The notes beneath the pieces were generated by a model, which made no database searches, had not been told where the DNA came from, and worked only from the letters and a program-made list of their open reading frames with translations. Shown piece by piece: positions 45,163 to 54,141 of a stretch of 64,000 bases of DNA. Position 1 is the first letter of the stretch, and each line of letters starts with the position of its first letter. The stretch comes from Streptomyces oceani (lineage in GTDB: Bacteria > Actinomycetota > Actinomycetes > Streptomycetales > Streptomycetaceae), in NCBI RefSeq assembly GCF_001751245.1, contig NZ_LJGU01000127.1, forward strand, positions 317,290 through 381,289. The letters run 5' to 3'. The translations under genes and the position numbers were made by a program.

Positions 45163-46227
45163 TTACGAATCGATTTGGCGGATCGCCTCCCGGGGGTAAG
45201 GGGTGCTCCGGCTCTCCTGCTGAAACCTGCGATAGAAGTCACCCATCACCGCGGCGACCGGCGCGTAACGAACAAGAACTTCCGCTACCGCCGGTGGAAC
45301 TCGTTCTGGAGAGACCCCCCGGGCACAGGAGTGCACGAACTCCTTGCGTTCCTCCGGTTGGTACCCGTACAAAGCGACAACCAGCCAGTTGACCAGATGT
45401 GTCACCGTATAGCACCGATCGTAGGTGCGGTGCTCGTCGAAGAACTTGCCCTCCTCCGGCGTGAGATCGAAGCGCGAAGAAATCGCGAGGCCGTAGTCAG
45501 CGAAGAAGAGCCGCCGACCGTCGGTCAGAATGTTCTGGAAGTGAGCGTCAAAGTGCAGCAGTCCGCGAGTGTTCATGAACGAGACACCGGCGTGCAGCTC
45601 ATCGTCCACCATGGCGCAGGCCTGCTCGGCCATCTCGTCACTGGTCTCAACCTGAACGCCGAACCAGTCGTGCAAGTTCTGCGGGATGCACTCCAGGAAC
45701 AGCATGAGACTCGCGGAGGAGCGCTGGAGAGCCTCAATCCGGCAACGTACTCCCGTTCCGCCTCCCCAGTAGGCGACAGCTCGTTCCACATCGGCCAGTT
45801 CCTCGGGAAGTGGCTGGCCGGAATCTGGTAGCACCCGCCAGTGGTACATCAAGGGGAACCCGTCGTAGTCTCCCGCGATCACCCAGTTTGTCGTCATGAT
45901 GTGCACGGCCAGCTCCCGCCAGGCTCCGAACCCCGGGCCTCCGATGCTGCCGATGCCGTACTGGCAGAAGGTCGGGATTCCGAAGACATTCTCCGTGGAA
46001 TGGATGTTCTCCGGGCGTCGCTCCAAATCGCTCAGGCGTACCTGCTTCACGAAGACCGAGGTCCCGCCGACCTCCAGCAGCACTGATTTTCCGCCGAGTC
46101 CGGAAGCGATCGGAGTGGCGGCGTCCACAAGTTCGTGCAGTCTGCGATCACTGGATAGTGCCAGCGATGTGGAGACGGCTCCGTGGGCGGCCAGACGAGC
46201 ACCGCGGGACATATCAGGGCTCTGCAT
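45163..46227 (-). CDS. Protein kinase-fold protein of unknown substrate
   Basis: A 354-residue protein with a kinase/aminoglycoside phosphotransferase fold. The N-lobe strand VLLEVGGTSVFVKQV holds the likely ATP-binding lysine (VFVK). The catalytic loop is HFDAHFQNIL (HxDxxxxN) and the metal-binding motif is FADYGLAISS (DYG for DFG), so the active site looks complete. Between the lobes are GFGAWRELAVHIMTTNWV and FPLMYHWRVLP. ATG 46227 (MQSPDMSRG) has GGAGG 5 nt upstream, better than the GTG at 46278. GC content looks lower than in neighbouring genes, suggesting later acquisition. Streptomyces have many such orphan kinases; the target is not known. Confidence 0.75.
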   Translation of the reverse strand: MQSPDMSRGARLAAHGAVSTSLALSSDRRLHELVDAATPIASGLGGKSVLLEVGGTSVFVKQVRLSDLERRPENIHSTENVFGIPTFCQYGIGSIGGPGFGAWRELAVHIMTTNWVIAGDYDGFPLMYHWRVLPDSGQPLPEELADVERAVAYWGGGTGVRCRIEALQRSSASLMLFLECIPQNLHDWFGVQVETSDEMAEQACAMVDDELHAGVSFMNTRGLLHFDAHFQNILTDGRRLFFADYGLAISSRFDLTPEEGKFFDEHRTYDRCYTVTHLVNWLVVALYGYQPEERKEFVHSCARGVSPERVPPAVAEVLVRYAPVAAVMGDFYRRFQQESRSTPYPREAIRQIDS

Positions 46228-46448
46228 CAATGCCTCCGGCTGGACATCTGCCCTTGGTGCAATCGCTTCAACGAGCACCCGGGCAGGAGATCCCCGTCAG
46301 CTTCTCACCTCAGGAGCGATGATCCGTTTGCGAGCGCAGACGGCACGCAGCGCCCAGGAACGATGGATCGGCCACGCGCGGCGCGTACGGTCCGGGAGCC
46401 GGCGGCAGTGCCGCGGGCCACGGACCGGGCGGGCGTCGGGAGGGGGTC

Positions 46449-46676
46449 CTACTGTTTGCGGGGCTTGTCCCCGACCATCACCAGGCCGGCGATCACCAGG
46501 AAGAGCAGGATCGGCAGGCCGACGTAGATACCCAGCGTCTCGAGGACACTCAGGCCCGGCCCCGGGTCGTCACCGTCGTCCGGAGTGACGGCGAAGGCGG
46601 GGGACGACAGGGTCAGCAGGGCGACCGTCCCCGCCGTGAGGGTGCCGGCGCGCAGTGCGTTCATCTTGTTTGCCAC
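46449..46676 (-). CDS. Small exported or membrane protein
   Basis: A 75-residue protein with an N-terminal signal sequence (NALRAGTLTAGTVALLTLSS, cleavage likely after AFA), an acidic Asp/Gly/Pro stretch (TPDDGDDPGPG) and one C-terminal membrane helix (LGIYVGLPILLFLVIAGLVMVG) with a basic end KPRKQ. It should be a type I membrane protein with a very short outer segment. The GTG at 46676 sits 6 nt after TACCGT, a possible leaderless start; ATG 46664 is the alternative. I recall this small protein as conserved in Streptomyces but with no function. Confidence 0.7.
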   Translation of the reverse strand: MANKMNALRAGTLTAGTVALLTLSSPAFAVTPDDGDDPGPGLSVLETLGIYVGLPILLFLVIAGLVMVGDKPRKQ

Positions 46677-46852
46677 GCTCCGACGGTAGCGAATGGTCCT
46701 GTCGTGCGCGCGCTCGGGGTGGGTCCAGCTGTCGGGCGCGCGCCCGACGTCCGGGCCGCCGGCCGGATCGGTCGTTGTCCGGCCGCCCGGACGCGTGCGT
46801 ACGAGGTTGCGCAGGGGGCGTACGAGGTGCGCGCGCGAGGCGCAGCCCCGAC

Positions 46853-47137
46853 TCAGATGTCCGAGGGCTCGGTACCGATGCCGGTCGCGGTGGGCTCGCT
46901 GGTCAGCGGCAGCTCGGCGTCCATGGGAAGTTCGCTGGTGAGCGGCGCGACATCGGCCAGTGGTGGCTCGCTGGTCAGTGGCGTCTCGGCGGAGCCGAAG
47001 GAGCACGAACCGTCGAGTCCGGAGTCGGGGTCGGTCACGCCGGACAGGTCTACCGGTTCGTGCCCGGGTTTCTCCGGCGGGGCCGGGATCTCCAAGCGGC
47101 TATCGGATTCGCTGGTGAGCAGTGCGGACGCGGCCAC
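46853..47137 (-). CDS. Small acidic repeat protein
   Basis: A 94-residue acidic protein of unknown function. The C-terminal half has three 12-residue repeats, PLTSEPPLADVA, PLTSELPMDAEL and PLTSEPTATGIG, and a related ALLTSESD near the N-terminus. It has no signal peptide, no membrane helix and a single cysteine (GSCSFG). GGAGG lies 6 nt before the GTG at 47137, which supports translation. A repeat-bearing peptide precursor (RiPP) is one idea, but no modifying enzyme of known type is next to it; it could also be a structural or regulatory acidic protein. The 290-nt gap upstream (47138-47427) shows nothing else. Confidence 0.55.
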   Translation of the reverse strand: MAASALLTSESDSRLEIPAPPEKPGHEPVDLSGVTDPDSGLDGSCSFGSAETPLTSEPPLADVAPLTSELPMDAELPLTSEPTATGIGTEPSDI

Positions 47138-47427
47138 GGCGGGCCTCCGTTCATGGACTTCGGTGTTCGGTTCCTGCCCTACCCAGCCTGCACGCGCGCA
47201 GACATCCTCCGGGAGGCATCGTGACTCAGGTCACGGGTACTTCCACGAAGAATCTGCCGTCACCACCCCGCCCTGGGCAAAGTTGTTCCGGGCATTTCGG
47301 GCTTCGAACTCCAGTTTTTCCACTACCCCCACGAGCGTGTCGCGGCGCCGGCGCCGGTCCGTGTACCCGGCAACCGCGCCGGCGCACCGTGTGCCCCGTG
47401 CCCCCGTAAACGCGAAAGCCCGGATGC

Positions 47428-47967
47428 TCAGGCAGGTACTCTGCCGTCGATCCGGGCGAGTGCGTCGTCCGCGCCGTAGGGCTGGAGGTACGGCATCCAG
47501 CTCGGGTCCCGATGTCCGGTGCCGATGATCCGCCAGGCCAGTCCGGACGGCGGGCCGGGTTGGTGGCGCAATCGCCAGCCGATCTCGGTGACATGGCGGT
47601 CCGCCTTGACGTGGTTGCAGCGTCGGCAGGCCGCCACCACGTTCTCCCAGGTGTGTTTGCCGCCCCGGCTGCGCGGGATGACGTGGTCGACGCTGGTCGC
47701 GACGCCACCGCAGTACGCGCATCGGCCGCCGTCCCGAGCGAACAGCGCGCGCCGGGTCAGCGGCACCGGGCCGCGAAAGGGCATCCGCACGAAGTGTTTG
47801 AGACGGACCACGCTGGGTGCGGGGACGACGCGGGTCGCGCTGTGCATCAGGGCGCCGGAGTCCTCGAGGCTGATGGCCTTCTCGTTGAGGACGAGTATGA
47901 GCGCGCGGCGGAGCGGTACGACACCGAGCGGCTCGTACGACGCGTTGAGGACCAGGACATGCGGCAC
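47428..47967 (-). CDS. HNH endonuclease
   Basis: A 179-residue protein with a complete HNH module near residues 85-115: CAYCGG, DHVIPRSRGGKHTWENVVAAC and CRRCN provide the zinc cysteines and the catalytic His and Asn. The N-terminal domain VLVLNASYEPLGVVPLRRAL is the signature of a widespread, chromosomally conserved actinobacterial HNH family rather than a phage or intron enzyme. GTG 47967 has GAGGAGG upstream. It is divergent from mscS; the 443-nt gap (47968-48410) has no supported gene. Confidence 0.92.
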   Translation of the reverse strand: MPHVLVLNASYEPLGVVPLRRALILVLNEKAISLEDSGALMHSATRVVPAPSVVRLKHFVRMPFRGPVPLTRRALFARDGGRCAYCGGVATSVDHVIPRSRGGKHTWENVVAACRRCNHVKADRHVTEIGWRLRHQPGPPSGLAWRIIGTGHRDPSWMPYLQPYGADDALARIDGRVPA

Positions 47968-48410
47968 GGTGCCTCCTCGTACGTCGGCGGCGCGTGGCTC
48001 GCGCCGGGACGATCTCCCCCAGTGTGTCCTCTGCACCACTGACCGCGCCACCACGAGCGGGTAACGCGCCCGTGGTGTTTTCCACCACAGGAAGCTCACC
48101 GGAAGCCGTCACGGAACGGGGTTCCGCTGGCCACTCGGCCGCCGCCGGTTTCCGCAAGACCTCGGCGCGCGCCCCACGCGGAACGCCGATGGCCGGGCAT
48201 GAAGGGGCTGTGCGGGCGGATCGTACGCCACCGGGGCGGAACCGGCAGGGCGTGACGGACCGTGGCCGGGATTGGTCGGGAGGTGCGCGGAGGGGCCGGA
48301 TGTGTGCGGGATGGGCCATTAGTGTGTCCTCTGTGTGCGTACGCCGCCGCGCGTACCTCCCGGGGCCTCCCGGGACCGCCCGGGCACGCCTCGCACGGAA
48401 GGGTTCTGCT

Positions 48411-49421
48411 GTGTCCTGGTCGTTCGCCGCCACCCCTTCTCCGGACGGTACTCCCCCCACCGACGGGGCGACCTCGCTCGAGGAGGCCCACGAACGGGCC
48501 ACCAACGCCGCCGGCTGGTTCGAGGAGAACTGGTCGACCTGGCTGGCGACCGGGCTGCGGATCCTGCTCATCCTGGCCATCGCGGTGGTCCTGCGCTATC
48601 TCGTACGCCGGGCGATCACCTCGTTCCTACAGCGCGTGAACCGGGACGCGGAGGCCGAGGCGAGCGGTAACGCGCTGCGAGGCCGCGGACTCCTGGTGAA
48701 CGTCGAGCGCCGCCGGCAGCGCTCCGAGGCCATCGGCTCGGTGCTCCGCAGCGTGGCCACCATGGTGATCATGGGCACGGCCGGGCTGGTCGTCCTGGGC
48801 ACCCTGGGCATAAACCTGGCGCCGCTGCTGGCCAGCGCCGGCGTCGCGGGAGTCGCGGTCGGCTTCGGCGCGCGAAACCTGGTCACCGACGTACTGACCG
48901 GGACCTTCATGCTGCTCGAGGAGCAGTACGGCGTCGGCGACCGGATCGACGCGGGCGAGGCGACCGGCAAGGTGATGGAGATCGGCCTGCGGGTGACCAA
49001 GCTGCGCGGCGACGACGGCGAGATCTGGTACGTACGCAACGGCGAGATCAAGCGCGTCGGCAACCTGAGCCAGGGCTGGGCGACCGCCGCGCTGGACGTC
49101 CAGGTCCGGGCGCGCGAGGACCTGGCTGAGGTGCGCGGCGCCATCGTCTCGGCCGGTGCGGCCATGTCGAAGGACGAGCCCTGGGACGAGGTCCTGTGGG
49201 ACGCGGTACAGGTGCTCGGTTTGGATTCGGTGACGCTGGACTCCATGGTGCTGCGCGTGCAGGTGAAGACCATGCCCGGGGAAGCGTTGGGGGCGCAGCG
49301 GGAACTGCGCTGGCGTGTCAAGCAGGCCCTGGACGAGCGGGGTATCGAGATGGTCGACGACGAGTCGCTCGCTCTGGAGGCGGGCCGGCTCTCGCTGGAG
49401 AAGACGCCGGCCGAGCGCTGA
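48411..49421 (+). CDS. Small-conductance mechanosensitive channel, MscS family
   Basis: A 336-residue membrane channel that relieves osmotic pressure. Predicted helices lie at about 43-63, 105-128 and the pore-lining TM3 at about 135-160 (LLASAGVAGVAVGFGARNLV). The beta domain follows (EEQYGVGDRIDAGEATGKV, GLRVTKLRGDDGEIWYVRNGEI), then a cytoplasmic alpha/beta domain ending at GIEMVDDESLALE. The GTG start has GGAAGGG upstream. No operon partner. Confidence 0.93.
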   Translation: MSWSFAATPSPDGTPPTDGATSLEEAHERATNAAGWFEENWSTWLATGLRILLILAIAVVLRYLVRRAITSFLQRVNRDAEAEASGNALRGRGLLVNVERRRQRSEAIGSVLRSVATMVIMGTAGLVVLGTLGINLAPLLASAGVAGVAVGFGARNLVTDVLTGTFMLLEEQYGVGDRIDAGEATGKVMEIGLRVTKLRGDDGEIWYVRNGEIKRVGNLSQGWATAALDVQVRAREDLAEVRGAIVSAGAAMSKDEPWDEVLWDAVQVLGLDSVTLDSMVLRVQVKTMPGEALGAQRELRWRVKQALDERGIEMVDDESLALEAGRLSLEKTPAER

Positions 49422-49519
49422 AACGGCACGGCCGAGCGCCCGTACGGGTGTGCGGCCGTACGGACGGGCATTCCGATCACACGTTGACGCCGTGCGCTGG
49501 CGGGCCTAGCGTTTCGTTT

Positions 49520-49543
49520 GAACAGGAAACCTTCCTAACAGTT
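49520..49543 (+). promoter_or_regulatory. Candidate CsnR (ROK) operator
   Basis: AGGAA-ACC-TTCCT (49524-49536) within GAACAGGAAACCTTCCTAAC lies 21 nt before the regulator start. It closely follows the AGGAAACTTTCCT-type operator I recall for CsnR of S. coelicolor. Confidence 0.65.
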
Positions 49544-49556
49544 CGCTGGAGGCTCC

Positions 49557-50831
49557 GTGTGCCAGGCGTCCCCGGGCACCCCGGGCGTGCTACGGGCCAT
49601 GAACGACCGCGCCGCGCTGGACCTGCTGGCCACACACGGCCCGCTCTCCCGCAGCCGACTCGGCGGACTCACCGGTCTGTCCAAGCCCACCGTCTCCCAG
49701 CTGCTGGCCCGCCTGGAAGCCGCCGGCCTGGTCATCGGCACGGGCACCAGTGGCGGCGGCCCCGGACCCAACGCCCGGCTGTACGCGCTCAACCCGGACG
49801 CCGCGCGGGTCGCCGCGCTCGATGTGACCGCCGGCACGATACGCGCCGCGATCGCGGACATCACCGGCCGTACGATCGGCCGGCACCAGGTGTCCGTCCC
49901 CGCCCGACGGTCCGTACGCACCACGGCCCCCGCCGGAACCCGCGCCGGGGGGACCCGCGCCGCGGGACAGCCCGTGACGGAGCTGCTCACCGCCGCGCTG
50001 GAGGGCGCCGCCGCGGAGGCCGGAGTCGCTCTGCACGAGCTGCACCACGCGGTCATCGGCACTCCGGGCGCCTTCGACCCGAGCACCGGACGCCTGCGCT
50101 ACGCCCAGCACCTGCCCGGCTGGCACTCCCCCGACCTACTGGAGGAGCTGGCCACCACCCTGCCGATGCCGTTCAGTTGCGACAACGACGTGAACCTGGT
50201 CGCCGTCGCGGAGCACCAGCTGGGGGTCGCCAACGACGTCGACGACTTCCTGCTGTTGTGGAACGAGGCGGGGATGGGCGCCGCGCTCGTCATCGGCGGC
50301 ACCCTCTACCGGGGCTGGACCGGCGGCGCCGGCGAGGTCGGCTTCCTCCCGGTGCCGGGCGCCCCGCTCGTACGGGACGCGGCCCGTGCCGGCAGCGGCG
50401 GCTACCAGGAACTGGCCGGGGCTGGGGCCGTGTTGCGGCTGGCGGACGAACTCGGCGTGCCCCGCCCCCCGTATGCCCGGAAGATGGCCGTCGAGCACGC
50501 CGCGGCCGGACTGCTGAGCGAAGCCGCACGCGGCACGGGTCAGGTCGGCGACGCCGGGGAGCGGTTGCTCCAGCGCTTCGCCACCGCCCTGGCGACCGGG
50601 CTGGCCGGACTGCTGGCGATGCTCGATCCGCCGGTCGTGGTGCTCAGCGGCGGACTGCTGGCCGCGGGCGGCGAACCGCTGCGCGAGCGGGTGCGCGCCG
50701 AGCTGGCCGAACTCGCGGTGCCCCGACCGCGGCTGGTGCTGGGCACCGTCACCGAACGTCCCGTGCTGACCGGCGCCCTGCGGAGCGCGCTGGCCAGCAC
50801 CCGGCAGGAGGTGTTCGACACCTCGCGCTGA
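49557..50831 (+). CDS. csnR: ROK family transcriptional repressor (CsnR-like)
   Basis: A 424-residue regulator with an N-terminal winged helix (about 10-65, LATHGPLSRSRLGGLTGLSKPTVSQLLARL) and a ROK sugar-kinase-like domain (GTPGAFDPSTG, CDNDVNLVAVAEHQLG, GGTLYRGWTGGAGEVGFLP, VVVLSGGLLA). The zinc motif CxCGxxGC common in ROK proteins is absent (AARAGSGGYQEL instead). In S. coelicolor CsnR represses chitosanase and chitosan-oligosaccharide genes; the downstream csnH and csnK support that name. GTG start with GGAGG upstream; the operator overlaps its promoter, so autorepression is likely. Confidence 0.87.
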   Translation: MCQASPGTPGVLRAMNDRAALDLLATHGPLSRSRLGGLTGLSKPTVSQLLARLEAAGLVIGTGTSGGGPGPNARLYALNPDAARVAALDVTAGTIRAAIADITGRTIGRHQVSVPARRSVRTTAPAGTRAGGTRAAGQPVTELLTAALEGAAAEAGVALHELHHAVIGTPGAFDPSTGRLRYAQHLPGWHSPDLLEELATTLPMPFSCDNDVNLVAVAEHQLGVANDVDDFLLLWNEAGMGAALVIGGTLYRGWTGGAGEVGFLPVPGAPLVRDAARAGSGGYQELAGAGAVLRLADELGVPRPPYARKMAVEHAAAGLLSEAARGTGQVGDAGERLLQRFATALATGLAGLLAMLDPPVVVLSGGLLAAGGEPLRERVRAELAELAVPRPRLVLGTVTERPVLTGALRSALASTRQEVFDTSR

Positions 50832-50916
50832 GACCGAGGACCGCACCGGGCGGGCCGGCACCCGCCACGGCTGCGTCACCGACCCGCCGACTCCCGCACA
50901 TGAGAGAGGTACGCCC

Positions 50917-52230
50917 GTGAAACTGGCCGTGGTGGGTGGAGGCTCGACCTACACCCCGGAACTCGTTGACGGCTTCGCCAGACTGCGCGACACCCTGCCG
51001 GTCAGCGAACTGGTGCTGATCGATCCGGCGACGGACCGACTGGAGCCGGTGGGCCGACTGGCCCGCCGAATATTCGCCCGGGAGGGACACTCCGCCCGGA
51101 TCACCACCACCGCTGACCTGGACGCGGGCGTGGAGGGCGCCGACGCGGTACTCCTCCAACTGCGGGTGGGCGGCCAGGAGGCCCGTGCCGAGGACGAGGC
51201 GTGGCCCCTGGAGTGCGGCTGCGTCGGCCAGGAGACCACCGGCGCCGGCGGCCTCGCGAAGGCGCTGCGTACGGTGCCGGTGGTGCTCGACATCGCGGAA
51301 CGTGTACGACACCGCAGCCCGAACGCCTGGATCATCGACTTCACCAACCCGGTCGGCATCGTCACCCGCGCGCTGCTACGGGCCGGGCATCGGGCGGTGG
51401 GTCTGTGCAATGTCGCGATCCACCTGCAGCGCAAGTTCGCCGGCCTGCTGAACGTCGATCCGGAGCAGGTGCACCTGGACCACTACGGCCTCAACCACCT
51501 CACCTGGGAGCTGGGCGTACGCCTGGGCGGCCCCGGCGGCCCGGACGTGCTGCCGCAGCTGCTCGGTGAACACGGCCCCCGGATCGCCGAGGAACTCCAC
51601 CTGCCGTTCCCGGTGTTGGACCGGCTCGGCGTCGTGCCCTCGTACTACCTGCGCTACTACTACGCGCACGACGACGTGGTGGACGAGATGCGCACGAAAC
51701 CCTCCCGCGCGAGCGAGGTCGCCGCGATGGAGGAGCGGCTGCTGCGGATGTACGCGGATCCCGCGCTGGACCGGAAGCCCGAACTCCTCGCCAAGCGCGG
51801 TGGAGCCTTCTACTCGGAGGCCGCCGTCGCGCTGGCCGCGGCCCTCCTGGGCGGGCGGACGACGCCGGCGAGCACCGAGCCCGGCCAGTCCGGCACCGGG
51901 GCGGCCGGCGGTGCCGTGCAGGTGGTCAACACGGTCAACAACGGCACCCTGCCCTTCCTGCCGGACGACGCGGTCGTCGAGGTCCCGGCGCTCGTGACGG
52001 CCGGTGGCGCCCGACCGCTGCCCGCACCCGACCTGGACCCGCTGTACGCCGGGTTGGTCACACATGTCACCGGTTACGAGGACCTGGCGCTCGAGGCCGC
52101 GCTGCACGGCGGCCGTAACCGGGTGTTCAAGGCGCTGCTGGCACACCCGCTGATCGGCCAGTACACCCTCGCCGAGGAGCTGACGGACCGGCTGCTCGCC
52201 CACAACCGGGAGCACCTGGGATGGCTCTGA
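50917..52230 (+). CDS. csnH: Glycoside hydrolase family 4 (6-phospho-beta-glucosidase-like, CsnH)
   Basis: A 437-residue NAD+- and Mn2+-dependent GH4 enzyme. The Rossmann motif is VGGGSTYTPELVDG (about 6-19); IIDFTNPVGIVTRAL and the metal-binding GLCNVAIH and LDHYGLNHLTW are family signatures. GH4 enzymes cleave glycosides through oxidation at C3. In the csn system the substrate is probably an imported chitosan oligosaccharide, with phosphorylation by CsnK; that is inference from context. It follows csnR by 85 nt and overlaps csnK by 10 nt. Confidence 0.9.
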   Translation: MKLAVVGGGSTYTPELVDGFARLRDTLPVSELVLIDPATDRLEPVGRLARRIFAREGHSARITTTADLDAGVEGADAVLLQLRVGGQEARAEDEAWPLECGCVGQETTGAGGLAKALRTVPVVLDIAERVRHRSPNAWIIDFTNPVGIVTRALLRAGHRAVGLCNVAIHLQRKFAGLLNVDPEQVHLDHYGLNHLTWELGVRLGGPGGPDVLPQLLGEHGPRIAEELHLPFPVLDRLGVVPSYYLRYYYAHDDVVDEMRTKPSRASEVAAMEERLLRMYADPALDRKPELLAKRGGAFYSEAAVALAAALLGGRTTPASTEPGQSGTGAAGGAVQVVNTVNNGTLPFLPDDAVVEVPALVTAGGARPLPAPDLDPLYAGLVTHVTGYEDLALEAALHGGRNRVFKALLAHPLIGQYTLAEELTDRLLAHNREHLGWL

Positions 52231-53348
52231 CCGACGCCCACACGAGTACCCAGGCCCGCGCCCGCCTCGCCGCCGAGCAGGACGCCGCGGAGGTGTCCGC
52301 CGACGCCGCCTGCCTGGCCATCGACGCCGGGAACAGCAAGTCCGACGTGGCGGTGGTCCGGGTGGACGGCACCGTGCTGGGGAGCGCGCGCGGCGGCGGC
52401 TTCCAACCGCCGACGGTCGGCGCCGAGGCGGCCGTACACGCGCTCGGCAGGACCGTACGACGAGCGGTCGAGTGCGTGGACGAGTACGCCGCGGGCGGCC
52501 GTGCGGACGTCTGTCAGGACGTCCGTGTCAGCGACCACCTCAGCGACGAGCCCGCACCGGTGATCCGGGATGTCTCGGCCTGTCTCGCCAACGCCGACCT
52601 GCCGCGGGAGGAGGAGGAACTCGCCAACCGGCTGCGTGAGCACGCCTGGGGCACACGTACCCACACGGTGAACGACACCTTCGCGATCCTGCGCGCCGGA
52701 CTCCCGGACACGGACTCGACCGGTCCGGGCGTGGCCGTGGTGTGTGGCGCGGGGATCAATTGCGTGGGCCGGGACGGCGAAGGAACCACCCACCGGTTCC
52801 CCGCGATCGGCCGGCTGTCCGGCGACTGGGGTGGCGGTGGCGGCCTCGCCGACGAGGCCCTCTGGTTCGCCGCGCGGGCCGAGGACGGCCGTGGGGAGGC
52901 GACGCGGCTGGCGCGGGCGTTGCCGGAACACTTCGCGCTGCCGTCCATGTACGCCCTGATCGAGGCACTGCACCTGGGTGACCTGGCCCCGGGGAGCCGT
53001 CACGCGATCCCCCCGATCCTCTTCGAGGTCGCCGCCGCCGGAGATCCGGTGGCGCGCGCGCTCGTGCACCGGCAGGCCGACGAGATCGTGGCGCTCGTGA
53101 CGGTCACGCTACGCCGGCTGGCACTGCTCGACCGCCCCGCGCCGGTGCTCCTGGGCGGCGGTGTCCTGGCCGTCCAGCATCCAATGCTCCACGACCGGCT
53201 TCTCGAGCAGCTCGCCGACCAGGCCCCACTGGCCAGTCCGCGGCTGGTCAGCACACCACCGGTGCTCGGTGCCGCTCTCCTGGGTCTGGACCGACTCGGC
53301 GCGTTCCCGTCCGCGTACGCCCGGCTGCGCCGGCACTACGCCGCCTGA
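52221..53348 (+). CDS. csnK: BadF/BadG-type sugar kinase (CsnK, N-acetylglucosamine/glucosamine kinase-like)
   Basis: A 375-residue ASKHA-fold kinase. The phosphate 1 motif is LAIDAGNSKSDVAVV (about 30-45) and the phosphate 2 motif is VAVVCGAGINCVGRDG (about 172-187); SGDWGGGGGLADEAL is typical of N-acetylglucosamine kinases of this family. The adenosine motif is VLLGGGVLA. It starts inside the csnH stop region (10-nt overlap), so translation is coupled. It should phosphorylate an amino sugar released by CsnH or bound to it. Confidence 0.9.
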   Translation: MALTDAHTSTQARARLAAEQDAAEVSADAACLAIDAGNSKSDVAVVRVDGTVLGSARGGGFQPPTVGAEAAVHALGRTVRRAVECVDEYAAGGRADVCQDVRVSDHLSDEPAPVIRDVSACLANADLPREEEELANRLREHAWGTRTHTVNDTFAILRAGLPDTDSTGPGVAVVCGAGINCVGRDGEGTTHRFPAIGRLSGDWGGGGGLADEALWFAARAEDGRGEATRLARALPEHFALPSMYALIEALHLGDLAPGSRHAIPPILFEVAAAGDPVARALVHRQADEIVALVTVTLRRLALLDRPAPVLLGGGVLAVQHPMLHDRLLEQLADQAPLASPRLVSTPPVLGAALLGLDRLGAFPSAYARLRRHYAA

Positions 53349-53399
53349 GGACGTGGCCAGCACTTCGCCAGCACCCAGCCAGCGCCGGGGCTGACCGGC

Positions 53400-53993
53400 T
53401 CAGAGTCGCATCCGCACGCCCGGCGGCCGGTACGCGCGGACGGCGGCGGCGACGGTCTCCCGTTCCGCCCCGTCACCGAACTCCAGCACCAGCAGCGCGC
53501 CCTCGCTGGTACGCCGGCTGTCGGGCACGGCGTCGGGCAGCGGGACACCGTCCACCAGCCAGAGCCGCAGCCAGCCCTTCTCCTGCCCGGCCCCGGCGTC
53601 CAACCGGCGTACCTCGCTCCAGGAGTACCGGAGGGTGGCGCGGCCGCCGCACCGGAAGGCGACACCGTGGGTGTCGATGGCGAGCGAGTCCGGCAGTCGC
53701 TCGCGGACCGTTTCCTGTGGGCCCTGTCGACGCTGCCGCCAGGCGGTCCATCCGCCGCTGCCGAAGAAGAGGGCGACCGGCACGACGACGATCAGCACCA
53801 GCGCCACCAGCAGCAGGTCGCCGGACAGGAACGTGGGGAAGAGCGGCGTCATGCCGAGGACCAGCGTGCCGAAGAGCAGCAGCAGGGTGGCGGAGATCGC
53901 CAGCACCGGTCTGGACGGGGGCACGCCGGCTCGGGCAACGACGGTCCCCGGCATGTGTCCCGCCGGAGGTTCCAGGCTCTGTCGCGTCGGCAT
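53400..53993 (-). CDS. Membrane protein with a C-terminal PH-like/YcxB-like domain
   Basis: A 197-residue protein with two membrane helices (about 30-50, VLAISATLLLLFGTLVLG; about 58-78, LLLVALVLIVVVPVALFFG) and a cytoplasmic domain that looks PH-like (LPDSLAIDTHGVAFRCGG, LRYSWSEVRRLDAG, WLRLWLVDG). The function is unknown. ATG 53993 has no ribosome binding site but TAGTAT ends 6 nt before it (54000-54005), suggesting leaderless transcription. It converges with csnK. Confidence 0.75.
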   Translation of the reverse strand: MPTRQSLEPPAGHMPGTVVARAGVPPSRPVLAISATLLLLFGTLVLGMTPLFPTFLSGDLLLVALVLIVVVPVALFFGSGGWTAWRQRRQGPQETVRERLPDSLAIDTHGVAFRCGGRATLRYSWSEVRRLDAGAGQEKGWLRLWLVDGVPLPDAVPDSRRTSEGALLVLEFGDGAERETVAAAVRAYRPPGVRMRL

Positions 53994-53999
53994 TCAGGG

Positions 54000-54005
54000 A
54001 TACTA
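54000..54005 (-). promoter_or_regulatory. -10 box (TAGTAT) of a likely leaderless transcript
   Basis: TAGTAT on the minus strand, then CCCTGA, then the ATG at 53993. Confidence 0.45.
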
Positions 54006-54129
54006 GTGCGCCCTTGGCCCGGGTTCATCCACCCCCGCGGCCCGAGGTGCGCCGGCCCGGCGGGCGATACGAACAAACTCTGACATAGCACCTAAGGCTC
54101 CCCTATGACCCGCTGGTGAACTTATCCTC

Positions 54130-54141
54130 GTTCGTACGAAC
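54130..54141. promoter_or_regulatory. 12-nt perfect palindrome upstream of the GlnX-PknG module
   Basis: GTTCGTACGAAC in the 412-nt gap (53994-54405) before the glnX-like gene. A candidate operator; no regulator identified. No gene was found in the gap. Confidence 0.35.
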
